Shown piece after piece: positions 34,260-47,300 of a DNA stretch of 64,000 nucleotides (the first letter of the stretch is position 1; each line of letters opens with the position of its first letter). Where the stretch lies: the NCBI RefSeq assembly GCF_020497125.1, contig NC_059082.1:25380965-25444964 (forward strand), given 5' to 3'. The notes beneath the pieces were generated by a model that was not told the origin of the DNA, searched no databases, and saw only the letters and a list, made by a program, of their open reading frames with translations. Made by a program: the position numbers and the translations under genes. This DNA is from Mauremys mutica. Taxonomy: Eukaryota; Chordata; Testudines; Geoemydidae.

Positions 34260-36160
34260 TCAGTGTAATCTGATGTTTTGCTCTGAAAAGAAGGCGGGAA
34301 TATTTCTGCAGCACTTGCTTGCTGAAAATCTTCAATTGCTCCTCAGGATTCTTGAATCTAAAGGCCATTGCAGGGATGCATAGTCTGTCTCATCACAAAC
34401 TTTCGTACATACAAATAATGGTGAAATAGATTTAACCATTGCCAGAAGTTCCTTTCAGGTAGTACAACCATTTTTCTCCAGAAAATTTAGACTTCTGCTG
34501 TAATAATCTGCCACCCTCTCAAATTCTGTGTGTTCTTGTGTCAGTACTGCTCCCAGATCGTAAGCACTAGCATCCATGTCCAATATGAACGGGGTTTTGA
34601 AACACAGGAAGACTAAGACAGCAGCAGTCACAAGAGACTTTTACAATTCTGAAAATGTTAAATTCCTTTCTCATGCAACCTACGCAATGGTTTTGTAATA
34701 TTGGCAAACCCATGAATAAGCCTTCTATAGTAGGATCAGAGTCCTACATAACTGCAGTTCTGTGAGTGTCTAAAGAGCTGCCCCGTTCTGCACTGTCTCA
34801 ATTTCCTTTTTGTCACTGAAAACGCCCCTCTCACTGATTGGGTGCCCAGGGTAAATTTGAAACAACTCACACTTTAGGCTCAGTTTCATATTGACAACCT
34901 TCATCTTATCACAGACCATTTTTAAATGTACTGGTTCATAGTCAAAGGTCTTAGCATGCACCAGGATATTATCAAGGTATAACAAAAGTTGAGAGAGCCA
35001 TGTTGTGCAGTACCCTCTCCATAAACCTCTCAAATGTGGCACATGCATGGCACAACCCAAAAGCCTTCACTTTAAATTGCTACAAGCATTGTCCTATTAT
35101 GAAAGCAGTCTTTTCCCAGTCATTTGGATCCACTTCCACCTGCCAATAGCTACTTTTAAGAGCCAACATAGAAAACCAGACTGAACCTGCCAACAGCATC
35201 CAGGATATAATCTAATCATGGTAATGGATAAGAAACCTTTAAAGTTACTTCATTTAGTTTTTAGAGTCTACACAGAATCTGGTTCTGTCATCTTTTTTCT
35301 TAACCAGAACTGTGGACTAGCTGAAGGATCAATTATGCCTTCCTGATACATTTCCTCAATGACCTGTAAGGCCTCTTCCCTCTTTGGTAGGAGTAAACAG
35401 TGAGGTGGTTGATCAACAGATCAGTTTCCTCCAGTATCAGTCTAGTGCTGGACTAGTGCAGTACAACCTACACCTTTGCTGGATCAGAAGGACAAGTCCT
35501 AATTCCTAACCAGAAAGTCTGTTAGACCATTCTGCTGCTCCTCTGTAAGTGTACAGCACTGCACTGAAACAAATCCACTTAAAACTCTGGAGTTCACCTT
35601 GACCTCTTTCCTCTTGTAGTTTTCTTCTATACCAGCATTTACTAATCCACTGATTCACATTTTGCAGCTGTATTTCCCTTTGTTACTATTTGCTGCTTGT
35701 CAGAAACATTCAGCAAATGAACAAGAATCCATTCATACTTCAGATCCACAAGACTTTTGCAGCTAAGGTTTTCCTAAAACTATGGGTGTCAAAACAGATT
35801 TCAACCACTCCCCAACTTTCCTTTGCTGGAAAGATACCACAGCATGTGGCTGTTATTGTGGTTATTGCAAACCGATTGTCTACAAATCATTTGCTTCACT
35901 TAGCCATGTTTTCAAAGAGAATTTCTACAGGCTAAATTTGTAAGACTCCTCTTCTGGCATTTATCACACAGTTATTAGTCAAAAAAATCCAAACCAATTA
36001 TTAGCTCATCCATTATCTTGGCTATCCAGACTTTGTGATCAAATTTCAGGGGTCCAATTTTCAAACCTAGTTTTCCTAATTTTTGGTCAGGTGAACAGTG
36101 CCCAGTGGGGCTCATCCTTGTACCTACAAACTTTGCCCAATCAGCTTGGTGAACCCTCAT
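34260..36160 (-). pseudogene. Decayed Ty3/gypsy-type pol: protease, reverse transcriptase, RNase H
   Basis: Pieces occur in pol order on the minus strand. Near 36160-35975 a protease-like end reads DELIIGLDFFD. The RT at about 35400-34770 has SYWQVEVDPN, KTAFIIGQ, LLLYLDNILVHAKTF and LKCELFQ; the usual DD of the catalytic box is altered to DN. RNase H near 34600-34500 has a LDMDASAY-like start. Stops and frameshifts are scattered throughout, so the copy is old and dead. No LTR pair was found. Confidence 0.75.
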
Positions 36161-39100
36161 TTCCCAAACTGTTCACTAGACACTTGTGAAACTTGGTCCT
36201 CAACTGCCTTATGTTTATAACACCATTCAAGTGTGTGGTACTTTATTCCATGACTACTCACAGAGTAAGGGTCTACTCAGCATGAGTGAGGATGGTAGAA
36301 TCTTGCCCTACATTTGAGATGAGCCCAAACCAGAATACCAAACCCTGTCTACTCAGAACTTTGAGAAAGTTCAGATCTATATCCAAACTTTGTGCTTCAG
36401 GATTCTCTTTGTATCTTGGTAAAACTTCATCAGAAGGAGAGTTAACCCAATGCTGAGCACTTCTGAAAATCCCACACTACTGCACTAATCACCTGAAGTC
36501 AGGAAAGCTGCCCATCTCAGATTCCTGTATTCATTCCTGCCCTACAACACAGCGAACACAGCATTTGGAGCCATGGATTATTGCAGAATTCTGAAAACTT
36601 TAATTTTCAGGTGTCTGGTTGCCTGGTATATTTAATTTGTGCTCGTAGAATTAACTTCAGTCTTAAATCTGAGTGTGTCACATGCAGATGTTTCCTGCTT
36701 TTTTTTCTATTTTATTCATGACTAGGTGGAGAAGGGCACATTACAGCTGTTTAATAACCATAAAATGGAAAACTATGGGTAATACTAGTCTACCAGAGTC
36801 AGGTGTAGAATGTATAGATCTTGAAACTTTAATTGAAGTGCATAAGTTAGCAGCAAGAAAATTGCTTAGAAATGAGTGGAAGAAAAACCTGTAGAATTTG
36901 AGAGTGTAGCTAGATAATATTTAATAAACAAATCTGTAACTGTATCCCCAAGCCACAAAGTAGGTTTTCCCACTAAACTGAAAGAAGAGGTAATTAAAAG
37001 GCTGTATTAAACAAGCATATAAATCACTCACTCCAAGCAATGGCTGAGAGTGACGTGGAAGTAAAGCTATTGGCTAAGTCCTTCCCCTACAGATCTCATC
37101 ATGGACCTGCCAGTCAGCCATGGGACAGCCCATCAGCAAAACCCTGGTCTGTTAAATGACGTGTTACCCAGCTCAGCATTAGGACCTTTGGAGAATTCCC
37201 CAAGCAGGCTTAGTACAGTCCCTTGATGCTCTATGCAAGAGCCTCTGGCAACAATGCAGAATGTTTAATGATGCATCATTCCACGGCTGCTAAGAGTCTT
37301 TAACCTGAAGTACTGTGAATTGCCTCTGCAGCTGCTGAGACCAATTTTAACTGGATCAAGCCCAGCTAGGCCTGACTGATTAAGAATCTTAACCTCATCA
37401 GAGACATTATTTACCTGATTAATTCTTCCCAAAAACTATACTCATGCATCCCCATTCACAGATGATTGGAGAAATAACATATTGATATTATTTAATATTC
37501 ATACTACAGAAGTGCCTACAGGCCTCAGTCAGGATCAGGACTCTGTTGTACTGAATGCAAACACATTTAAAGACCTGGTCCCTGCCCCAAAGACATATAC
37601 CAAACTATGTACTCAGGGTCACACTGTACAGTCAAAATTACCTAACTTGCTGAATCTAGCTTCTGCGGGTTTCCTTTTACATTCTGTATAAAGAATGGGT
37701 GCTAGGCTACAAATAGTCCATGTAGGGATCTTTGAGGCAGTGTGTCAGCTTTTCTAAAATAGGTACTTATACCTTTACTAGGGCACAGCAACCACCTGTG
37801 GAAGTTTGTCTCACTGAATCTACACCTGCCTCCAAAGGGGAGTAGGGCTTGGCTGTATGACATTTAGTCCTGAAGATTTTAAAAACAGACAAATAACTAG
37901 TGTGACCGACATCTCTGAAATGGTTAAGAATGGGGTGGATTTGTGACAATATTCCCCCACGCAACATCTCTTCCTATCTTTGACCTATCTATTCTGCATT
38001 ATTTCTTGTTTAGTTACATGGCATAGTCTATCAGTTGGAATTTTTTCAGTCTGTATGTTGGAATTTTATTTTATTGTTTTGCTGTGCTCACATAGTTGCT
38101 GATTTTACAAGGCAGCAACAATACAACCCTTATGCTCCAAGAACAGGACTGAGGCCCAAAGATGTGCAAGACCAAGATAATCTTAACCAAATGCCTTCAT
38201 TATGGAACACTTCATCTGTCCTGCTTTTTCCCTCCAAATGTCACTCATCTTCCAGAATATGAGCCAAATTCAAACCTGGTATAAGCTGGTGCAACTCCAT
38301 TACACAATTTCACATATATCCAGCTGAATTTGTTCCTATGACTAGACTCAAGGCCTTACAATAATAAACAGTAACTAATTTGTGTGCGCGGGAGAGGGAA
38401 GTGTTGCCTAGGAATGGACAGAAATCCCATCTTATGTTTCGCTGTAGATTTCATGTTATCATGCAGAACTTTAAAAAGTAAAAGGGCATGATAGGAGAGC
38501 AGTAAAGGGGCTTTCTCTAGTAAGAAAACATTCATTTCCCAATTGACTGATGTGTTAAGACATGTTGCCTACATAAACTAAGAAAAGCCACATACATGTA
38601 TTTACTATAATGGGTAACTATATAATTTGTGCTTATTGCTTGTACAAGAAGTAAAATGTTAATACTTTGTAAAATAACTGCACTGAAATGATATTTCTAT
38701 GATTTAGACATTAAACCAAACCTAATCTAATTTGCTACAGCTGGACACCACCTGCAGAGTACTGTTTAAGTACTCTGAACATTACACACTTATCTTTTAA
38801 ATATTGATAATGCCATTTTTCATTAATGTGACATGAAGTCCCACAGGGAATAATTATGCTAATAAGCCTTAATGATTCTTGCAAATAAATGATCAAACAA
38901 AATTGCTACTGTTGATTTATATTAATGGATGCCTTTAGGAGGAGATTTGTCAGGATGTGCTGCTTCTTGAATCCCAATTCATCTTATTTAGCAGAAGAAT
39001 GTACATAGTTTGTTAAATAGATTAAGTGTTTAAAATATAATGTGTTCATGGAGTTTCTGCAGTTCATAATGTTCAGGCATTATCACCGTGCCTTATGGCA

Positions 39101-39560
39101 AATCTGCATGTATATAACTTTTCTTCAGTCCTTTTATTTCCCTCTTTCTATCCCATGTGGCTAAAACAAAAAGTCAAATTTCCTTTTTTAAAGCTTTCTT
39201 TCTGTTGTGTTCCTGAGAGCCATCAACAATGCCCTAATGGCTGGTGTATCATCTAGGTAAGAAATCAGTGAACTGAAGCATAGTTTTCTTCACTGTTTTA
39301 CTGGGTGAATGGGTGCATTGCTGTCAACAATGGTGTTACAAGACACATGCTAGAGGAACTTTTGGTGCTTTTACCAAAGTAAAATATTTGTAGTTTGGTG
39401 ACCCAGGGATTTTTACAGTTTATATGCAGGTGGACTAGGTCAGTTTCCACTCCTTTATGATATGTTGGAGAATGACACCGCTATGTTTAGACATGCAAAA
39501 TTCTAACCAGGTTTGCTCAGAAAATTCCCTTTCATATAGTTGATGCCTTTATGTTGTAGG
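36161..39560. other. Intergenic, only old repeat traces
   Basis: A minus-strand L2/MIR-type 3' tail is suggested at about 37505-37610 (TGGTCCCTGCCCCAAAGAC). Otherwise nothing recognised. Confidence 0.4.
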
Positions 39561-40250
39561 TAGGGTAACCAGATCACAACACTAAAACATATGAAACATA
39601 TTGGGGTGCCGTCAGTCCTGCCCACAGTCCACCCCCACTCCTCCTAGGCTCTGCCCCCACTCTGCCCTAGGTCCTGCCCCCTCCCCACTCGCCCCCCCAC
39701 TGTGCCCTTCCTCATCCTCCAGCCCCCTGCTTGCTGCATCCCTCCTCAGTCCCTCACCCACCACTTGCCTCCTCACCCCTGCCTGCCCGCCGCTCGCCTC
39801 TTCACCCCCACTACCTGCCACTCACCCCTATGGCACCGACTTCCCCTCTGCCAGGTGGGTGCTTGTCCACCCCCTGCCTCTTCCCGCACAAGCATCCGCC
39901 CTCGCTCCGCCCCCATTCCATCCCCTTCCCCCAAGTCCCCGCCCTGCCTCTTCTCCACCTCCTCCCCTGAGTGCGCTGTGTCCCCACTCCTCCCCGCTGG
40001 AAAGCGCTAAGCGCTGCCAAACAGCTGTTAGGTGGTGGGAAGCACTGAGGGGGGGGGGAGAAGGAGGTGAGGAGGGAGGAGCTTGGCTGCAGTTTTTCCC
40101 TATGGGTGCTCCAACCCTGGAGCACCCCTGGAGTCGGCACCTCCCTCCTGCTCGCCTCCTTACCTGAATATTGGGACAAATGGCATCCTGATTGTACATT
40201 GATTGGGACACACGACAAAAGGTTAAGTATCGGGACATTTGGTCACTCTA
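39561..40250. mobile_element. hAT non-autonomous element, same family as 19078-19535
   Basis: Perfect 8-bp duplication GTTGTAGG (39553-39560 and 40251-40258). Ends TAGGGTAACCAGATC and, reverse-complemented, TAGAGTGACCAAATG, with ATCGGGACATT near the right end. The middle is a C-rich, repetitive block without a gene. Confidence 0.85.
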
Positions 40251-40716
40251 GTTGTAGGTAGTAAGAATCCAATATCAGCACGGTACCTTTGCTCCCCAGG
40301 GCAGTACAGATGTGACATGGCCAGTTTCTATGGAGAGGTGGTTGAGGAGAAACACATCTAAGTTTAGACACAGGATAAACTTTAAGGTCATGCATTTCTA
40401 ACCAGAGCAGAGCTGGAGAGAGAGATAGGAGTTAAACATGTGCTTCAGTCTGTCCAAATTCAGCAAAATGCCTATGCCCATGCTTAAGCTCTTGGCTAAA
40501 TCAGGGCCAGGATCAAATAGCCAAGGGAGATTCTATCACATGAATAAATTTGCTTTTCCTCTAATCATATAACAAAAGGCTGCTCCAGTCAGCTACAGGG
40601 ATTCCTCTCTTAATTAATTCTGAAATCCAGTGACAGTGGGCCACAGCAGAATGTAGGCCACAATATATGTTTTTGCCTTTGAGGCACTAAATAATTTGTT
40701 AAAGTGACCACTAACT

Positions 40717-41591
40717 TAGAATCATAGAATCTCAGGGTTGGAAGGGACCTCAGGAGGTCATCTAGTCCAACCCCCTGCTCAAAGCAGGACCAAACCCAAC
40801 TAAGTCATCCCAGCCAGGGCTTTGTCAAGCCTGACCTTAAAAACCTCTAAGGAAGGAGATTCCACCACCTCCCTAGGTAACCCATTCCAGTTCTTCACCA
40901 CCCTACTACTGAAAAAGTTTTTCCTAATATCCAACCTAAACCTCCCCCTCTGCAACTTGAGACCATTACTCCTTGTTCTGTCATCTTCTACCACTGAGAA
41001 CAGTCTAGATCCATCCTCTTTGGAACCCCCTTTCAGGTAGTTGAAAGCAGCTATCAAATCCCCCCTCATTCTTCTCTTCTGCAGACTAAACAATCCCAGT
41101 TCCCTCAGCCTCTCCTCATAAGTCATGTGCTCCAGCCCCCTAATCATTTTTGTTGCCCTCCGCTGGACTCTCTCCAATTTATCCACATCCTTCTTGTAGT
41201 GTGGGGCCCAAAACTGGACACAGTACTCCAAATGAGGCCTCACCAGTGCTGAGTAGAGGGGAATGATCACATCCCTTGATCTGCTGGAAATGCCCCTACT
41301 TATACAACCCAAAATGCCATTAGCCTTCTTGGCAACAAGGGCACACTGTTGACTCATTCAGCTTTTCGTCCACCGTAACCCCTAGGTCCTTTTCTGCAGA
41401 ACTGCTGCCCAGCCATTCAGTCCCTAGTCTGTAGCAGTGCATGGGATTCTTCCGTCCTAAGTGCAGGACTCTGCACTTGTCCTTGTTGAACCTCATCATA
41501 TTTCTTTTGGCCCAATCCTCTAATTTGTCTAGGTCCCTCTGTATCCTAGCCCTACCCTCCAGCGTATCAACCACTCCTCCCAGTTTAGTGT
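40717..41591 (-). mobile_element. 5'-truncated young CR1 LINE
   Basis: It covers the 3' 875 bp of CR1: the C-terminal half of the RT and the 3' tail. By eye it differs from the matching part of the full-length copy (7349-8225) by about eight substitutions and one 2-base deletion near 41356, which splits the frame into 41610-41320 and 41357-40800. The truncation point lies just 3' of the catalytic FADD box. Confidence 0.93.
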
Positions 41592-42509
41592 TAATGGTAT
41601 TTTCATCCATCCTGGTACTTCTGGGATGTCCCAGGTCTTATAGCGGGTCAGATGCTTTTAGAAAAGCTCAAAATTTTGAGGAAAAACTGAATAATTTTCC
41701 ATGGAACTATGTTTTCTATATTTCAACCAGCTCTAATGAAACATCACTTTGTAATGTTGTATCCACAGTGGGATGGTGTTTTGACTCAGAAATGGCCTGA
41801 GGACATTTTGATACACATTGATCATGTTGCATCATGAAATTCTGCTGAAACATCATAACATTATACCTTAAAAGTTTGCCTTACAAGCCAATCCCAGGAA
41901 AGTGGCTATGACACAAGACAGCAGGCTGTGCCTGCACCCTGATATGAACAGCTTAAGCACTGAGCTGTAGTTTTCTGATGTTACAGAATTACAGTAATTT
42001 GATTTCTAGATTCTTTCTGCAAAATTGAATGTTCCCTTGAAGTATCTCAGATAAGTCCTTTTTCCTTTACAAACAATGGATCTGATCTTGCAGATCCTGA
42101 AGTCACTGGGAATTCTATAGATGGATTGACTACAGGATTGGGAGTCATTTAAATTCTATGGTCTGATAATGATATAAACTTGTGATCTTTACTTTAACAC
42201 ACTGGAACTTTAAATCTTTGCTGTTGAATTCTTTTCAGATTCAGATGTTTCAGTTCAGCATATCACAGGTGAGTTTCCTTGTCCTGGATTTCCTTAGAAG
42301 CAAAACAATTTATAAGTCTCTATTCTCCTATCCCCTTCAATTTCTGTTCTTTCAATTAGAGCCCCGTGCAGATACAAAATTTGTATCTGCATCCGATCCG
42401 CAAACATGATCCACAGATATCTGCAGATTTGCAGGACTATTTTCAGTAAATCTCCAAGCAACTAATCAGTGAACCCTTTCAGAGACATAATTACATTTTG
42501 TACAACGTG
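41592..42509. other. Intergenic, nothing recognised
   Basis: AT-rich sequence to the right of the truncated CR1. No gene or repeat identified. Confidence 0.4.
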
Positions 42510-42760
42510 TTGTGCATAGGCACTGTGCAACTAGAGGGATGACCAAAGGGGCAAGAGTCAGGTGCTCCTACATTTTAATTCTGACTAGGCCACTAAAACT
42601 CACTGTGTGGCCTTGGGCAAGTCATTTCAGTTCACTGCCTCCATTTCCTCGTCTGTTCAGTGGGGATAGTGATACTTGCCATACCTACCTCAGAGGAGTA
42701 TTGTACAGATTAGTCAGTTAATGTCTGTACAACACTTTGAACATATAAATTGCTATATAT
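42510..42760 (+). mobile_element. MIR (CORE-SINE) relic
   Basis: The core block TGTGGCCTTGGGCAAGTCA followed by CCATTTCCTCGTCTG and GTGGGGATAGTGATAC is the conserved MIR core, with an old tail. Confidence 0.75.
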
Positions 42761-42984
42761 TAAATGTTAAGTGTCTGCTGTCTTGCCTACACTTAATGGA
42801 CCTGTCAAGACATGCACATCAGCATTCCCTTTCTGTCCTCCCCTTGTTATCTCTTTATGGCCTTCACTTGTGGCAGCATGTCTAGTTTAGAAGTAAGCTA
42901 GAGCACAGACAGTCCATCACTTGTTTTTGAGAGACACCTAGTGAATTTCTAGGTACTCAGACAATAAAGGGGTGGTGTGGTTAG

Positions 42985-43150
42985 GGCAGCAGACTAAGTG
43001 AGGAGATCTATTCCTGGCTTTTCCAATGGCTCTCTGCATGTTACCTCAAGCAAGTCACTTCACTGTTCTGTGCCTCAGTTTCCCTATCTGTAAAATGGGG
43101 ATAGTAACACTTACCTTTGCACAGTGCTTTTGAATCTACTGGTTTTTTAC
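42985..43150 (+). mobile_element. MIR (CORE-SINE) relic
   Basis: CAAGCAAGTCACTTCACTG, TGCCTCAGTTTCCCTATC and TGTAAAATGGGGATAGTAA are the MIR core in order. Confidence 0.75.
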
Positions 43151-43679
43151 ATATACTTGTTATTTCTTACATTGAATAAAATTCATAGATATCTTAAGAT
43201 TCACTTTCTGTTTCTTGCATTCAGATAACTCATATTTAACACACCAATGAGTGCTGGTGCACCCTGGGTGAAATCCTGCCCCCAATGGGTTGCCATTGAC
43301 TTTAATGGAGCCAGCTTTTCACCCCTTGAACCTACCTTTAATTAGTATACCTCTGTGGTACTTTTTATCGCAACATATTACCTGCTCCTTTAATTTCTCC
43401 ATGGTATTTTATACTCCTCAAATCTACACAGCTGTATATTGCAGAAAGCAGATACCATTGTAGATCACAATAACTCAGTTTACCAGGCTTTTCACAAACA
43501 GGGGGATTTAAATCCATTTTCTCTTTTCTTTTCCAGCTTACCAGTCTGATGTTTCCTCTTGTTTTCCAAGTTCCTAGTCTGGTATCCTTGGTTCCTGGCC
43601 AAGTTTTTTTTCTTGGTCTGCAGATTCCTTCAGCACTGCTTCACTTCATTTACACCTGAGGACTCTTCTGCCTGTTCCT

Positions 43680-43790
43680 TGCTATGTACTGACTGATTTG
43701 GTCTCTATGTCTGCACAACACCTAGCACAATGGGATTTGGGTCCATGACTGGGGCTCCTATGTGCTACAATTAATCAATAAACTAAAATA
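43680..43790 (+). mobile_element. L2/MIR-type 3' tail
   Basis: GCACAACACCTAGCACAATG and CATGACTGGGGCTCCTA followed by a TAAT-rich end match the amniote L2-like 3' tail seen again near 56215-56310 and, inverted, at 58438-58560. Confidence 0.5.
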
Positions 43791-44070
43791 TCGTTGTGGT
43801 TCAGATAAAGGACACCCTTCAGGTTCCTTCTTATTCTGAGATCCCTCTGGGGTCTTCTTCACTCTTGTGTATGCTTTCACTTTTCACTCATTCTGAACAT
43901 AGTAGTTCCCGTGGTTATTGGAAAGTACCCCGGTGTCTCCTGCAGACTACAGTTCTAGAAGCAGTTTGTCTCTATTTAATTGTGACTCTAACCCTCGTTT
44001 ACCCTTATGCCACAAGGGGCACCTCTCTCCAGTATGTTTGGCTTGAGTTCATCTTTGGGGTGATAAATCA

Positions 44071-44392
44071 CAGTGCCATAACGAGGGCAAGGCGAGTGAG
44101 GCACTTGCCTCGGGCACGGATTGTGAGGGACGCAGAAAGTCTCTCATTTGGCGGCAATTCAGCGGGAAGTCCTTCCCTCCGAGAGGGACTGAGGGACCCA
44201 CCACCAAATTGCTGCCAGTCGTTGGCAAGGGAGAGGGGCGGCATGTCCAGTTCTTCAGTGGAAATTTGGCGCCGAAAAACGTCGGCAATTAGGCGGCAGG
44301 TCCTTCCCTCTGAGAGGAACCCGCCACCGAAGAGCCAGACGTGCTGCCCCTGTCCCTTGTGTCGAGGGCAAAAATCCCTAGTTATGGCTCTG
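44071..44392. mobile_element. hAT non-autonomous element
   Basis: Terminal repeats CAGTGCCATAACGAGGG and, reverse-complemented, CAGAGCCATAACTAGGG. The duplication is ATAAATCA (44063-44070) against ATAAGTCA (44393-44400), 7 of 8. Internal direct repeats contain GGCGGCA/GGTCCTTCCCTC. A 228-codon open frame that runs through it is chance. Confidence 0.83.
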
Positions 44393-47300
44393 ATAAGTCA
44401 TCCTACTTTAATCAGAATTTGGGGTCCAGCTCTGTCCAGGCAGCCTGGATCAGCTTCAGTCTCTAGTCCTCCTTTGCACTAGTTTCTCTCAGAGTAGAAT
44501 TACAGCCCTTATTCCATCATCTATATGAAGATACAGAAAACTAAACAGCCTTTCTTCTTTCCATGCTGAAACTGAAAATGCAGCAGCTAGCCACACGCCT
44601 GGATGTGCAGTCCTCTGACCCCCTTATGACCTAGCATAAAGCTTCTAGAAGCTTCATGTCCTTGACATGCAATCCCTTCTCATTCATTCTTTATGTGGAC
44701 TTCCAGTCACACCATCAGATCAGTTCTATGTGCTTTTACCCTGCTGCAGGTTTTCATTCTGTGTTGTCCTTGCATTGACCTTTCACACTCAACATAGATA
44801 ATGTGATGTTAGCTTAGCAACAGTTTATATATTATTTGCATAAAATTTTGGTAAGGAAATACCTTTTGTTCTTTTTTTTTTAAATGTACATAAACCATTA
44901 TGTCAAATGTGTATTGGCTAAAAATTAATATTGGTTGCTTATCATTTACAGAGTGAATTGTGGCTGTTTTTAATGCCCAAATCCTTTTATCCTGACCCTT
45001 ATAAGAATGAATGTCCAGAGTATGACTTCATTAGATTACTTTACTTTTGACACCTGACTGTTCACTGCCAGCTACACAAAACCAAGTTACTACTCTCTAG
45101 TCTGCAAGAGAGTCACCCTTTTTTTCTTTTTAATATTGCAGCTGATTTCTAAGGAATGACTTAATAGAAAAGGCTCTTCCCTAACCCCTGACAAAACAGA
45201 GCTGCTCCGTCCTGCACCAGTCTTCTTGAAGGCCTAAAAATTTGTATTTCTGAATTTCATAGCCAGAGCAGCAGTATGTCAGTATAGAGTGACTGTTAAG
45301 GCAATATATAGAATATACCAGATTCAGTTTTCAGCCAAAACACAAACATTTAACTTCAGTCAGTGAGAGCAAAACTGGATAAAACAGAAGTGTGTTGACA
45401 TTTCTTTCGTAAATAATATTTTTAGGAATTTATAACACAGCCATAAAATAGGCCATGAGTTTCCAGGCAAGGGAGATACCAGTAAAACAGTGACACCCAC
45501 TGGCAAGCTAATTCTTGTCACATTGTAGAGCCAGGGTTCTCAGCCTGGAGTTATAACTAAAGATGGTTGAAATTTTAATAAATTTCAACACAGATCGTGG
45601 CAGATTATTTAAATTTTTTGAACAGCTCTATCACATGCCCCGCGAGGGTCAAAGGTGTTTTCTGAGCACCTCAAAATTTTCTACAGAATTTAAGCTTTCA
45701 TTTAAAGAAAAACAAAGTTTCTAGCTTTTTGGTTTTGAAGGTAACCTTCTAAATGTAAATAACTGCAGTAATTAGGGTGCTTAAACATATAGAAGTGGGA
45801 TAACATGCAATCAATGACATTTTCTGTAAGACTATACAATATAGAGTTTTCCAGTGTAATATTTTCAAATGCCCTGAGTGTAAATGACAACATTGGTCAT
45901 TTATACTGAATAAACTTAATAAAATGAACACATTTATAATATTTATGTGGATGAAACAGATGAATCTTATCCCCTTCAAAACTAAGAGCAAAAATTGTGG
46001 AAAATTGATAGTCAAAATAAAAATGAGGAAGATAAAGGACAGTGGGGGAATCCAATTACCACTCAGTCTGTTTTAATATAATCATATTGTCAGGCTTTAT
46101 CAGGAGAGTGAAATCCCCATTTTAAACTGGGATTGGAAATCTTGTATTGATGCTGGCCAACATGGTTACACCACCTTAATGTAAACAATACAGATCTCAA
46201 AGGGATCAGGCATCCTCTCATCTCAAGCCCCCTTTCTAAAAACTTATAAAAATAATCATTCCTTCCCCTTACAGAGATCTCCAAGCACATAGATCCATAG
46301 ATCTCCAAGCACATAGGTGTACTATAATGCATTGTTGCAAGCCCATTGCTGGTTGAAAGAGCCCGATACAGAAAGAAAAGTGAATACTCTCTGAATAGCT
46401 TACTTTAAGAGTATCAAAAATGTCAAGTCTGATCTTCTCTCGTTTTGTTGGACGACTTCCTGGATGCCTCAGGATTTCTATATTGCGAGGTCTCACTTTC
46501 ATGAAAAGGACAGGGGTGTTGCAGTAAATCTCAAAAATGTCCTTTCTTCACAATGTTTCTCTGTCCTTGAAGCCAAATAGACATTAGCAAAGAGTTTTAA
46601 ATAATCTGACTAAAAATCTTTTCCCCTCTCAATAGTTCATCTTTCACTCTTTACTCTTGTACTGTCATTTCACCAGTTGTTCACTCATCACAGCCTTCCA
46701 GCATTTCTATTATAACAAGCATGACAGTATCACATGGTTACATGGGTTTGCAATGTGCACAGCTGGAGGTTCTGAATCATTAAAATGTTTAACTTTTTAA
46801 TTATTAAAAAAATTCCTTATCACACCATATTCCCTGGGCTCCCTTAGCATTTGCTCAATCCCTGGGAAAAAGTGACCGTGAGTTTTCAGCCCATTACTTT
46901 TTAGTTATTTTATTTAATTTGTTTCTCCCTTCCATAAAGACTCCCCAAGCATCCCACAACTTACCTTTATTCATTCCTTTAAAAATGTATATCAGTGTAA
47001 ACTATTCCCCCCCCCACCATGTTCCCTTCAGGTGATGGACCCCTCTTTATATAAGGCACCTCCCACCCAGGGTTTCTGCCCCACATGGGGTTAAGAGGCC
47101 AGCAGCCAGGACCATATGGCTTCTTCCAATCCCTCTACTGCTGCAAAAGACATCAGGTGAGGTTGCTGTGGGTGTTAGGTTTAATAGGCCAGAAAGGCAT
47201 TAATCAGCCAACAAAGAAGAATGTGCTACCAGGTGCCTGCCCCTCACCCAACTCCCTACTTTGTTATCCTACCCAAATCTCCCACCCTCAAAAGTTACAC

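Noticed and set aside
39601..40238. 188-codon proline/serine-rich frame and its antisense partners
   Set aside because: Translation of the C-rich core of a hAT element, with no family resemblance.
43796..44482. 228-codon plus-strand open frame
   Set aside because: It runs through the whole of a hAT element delimited by target duplications and through unrelated flanks, so it is chance.
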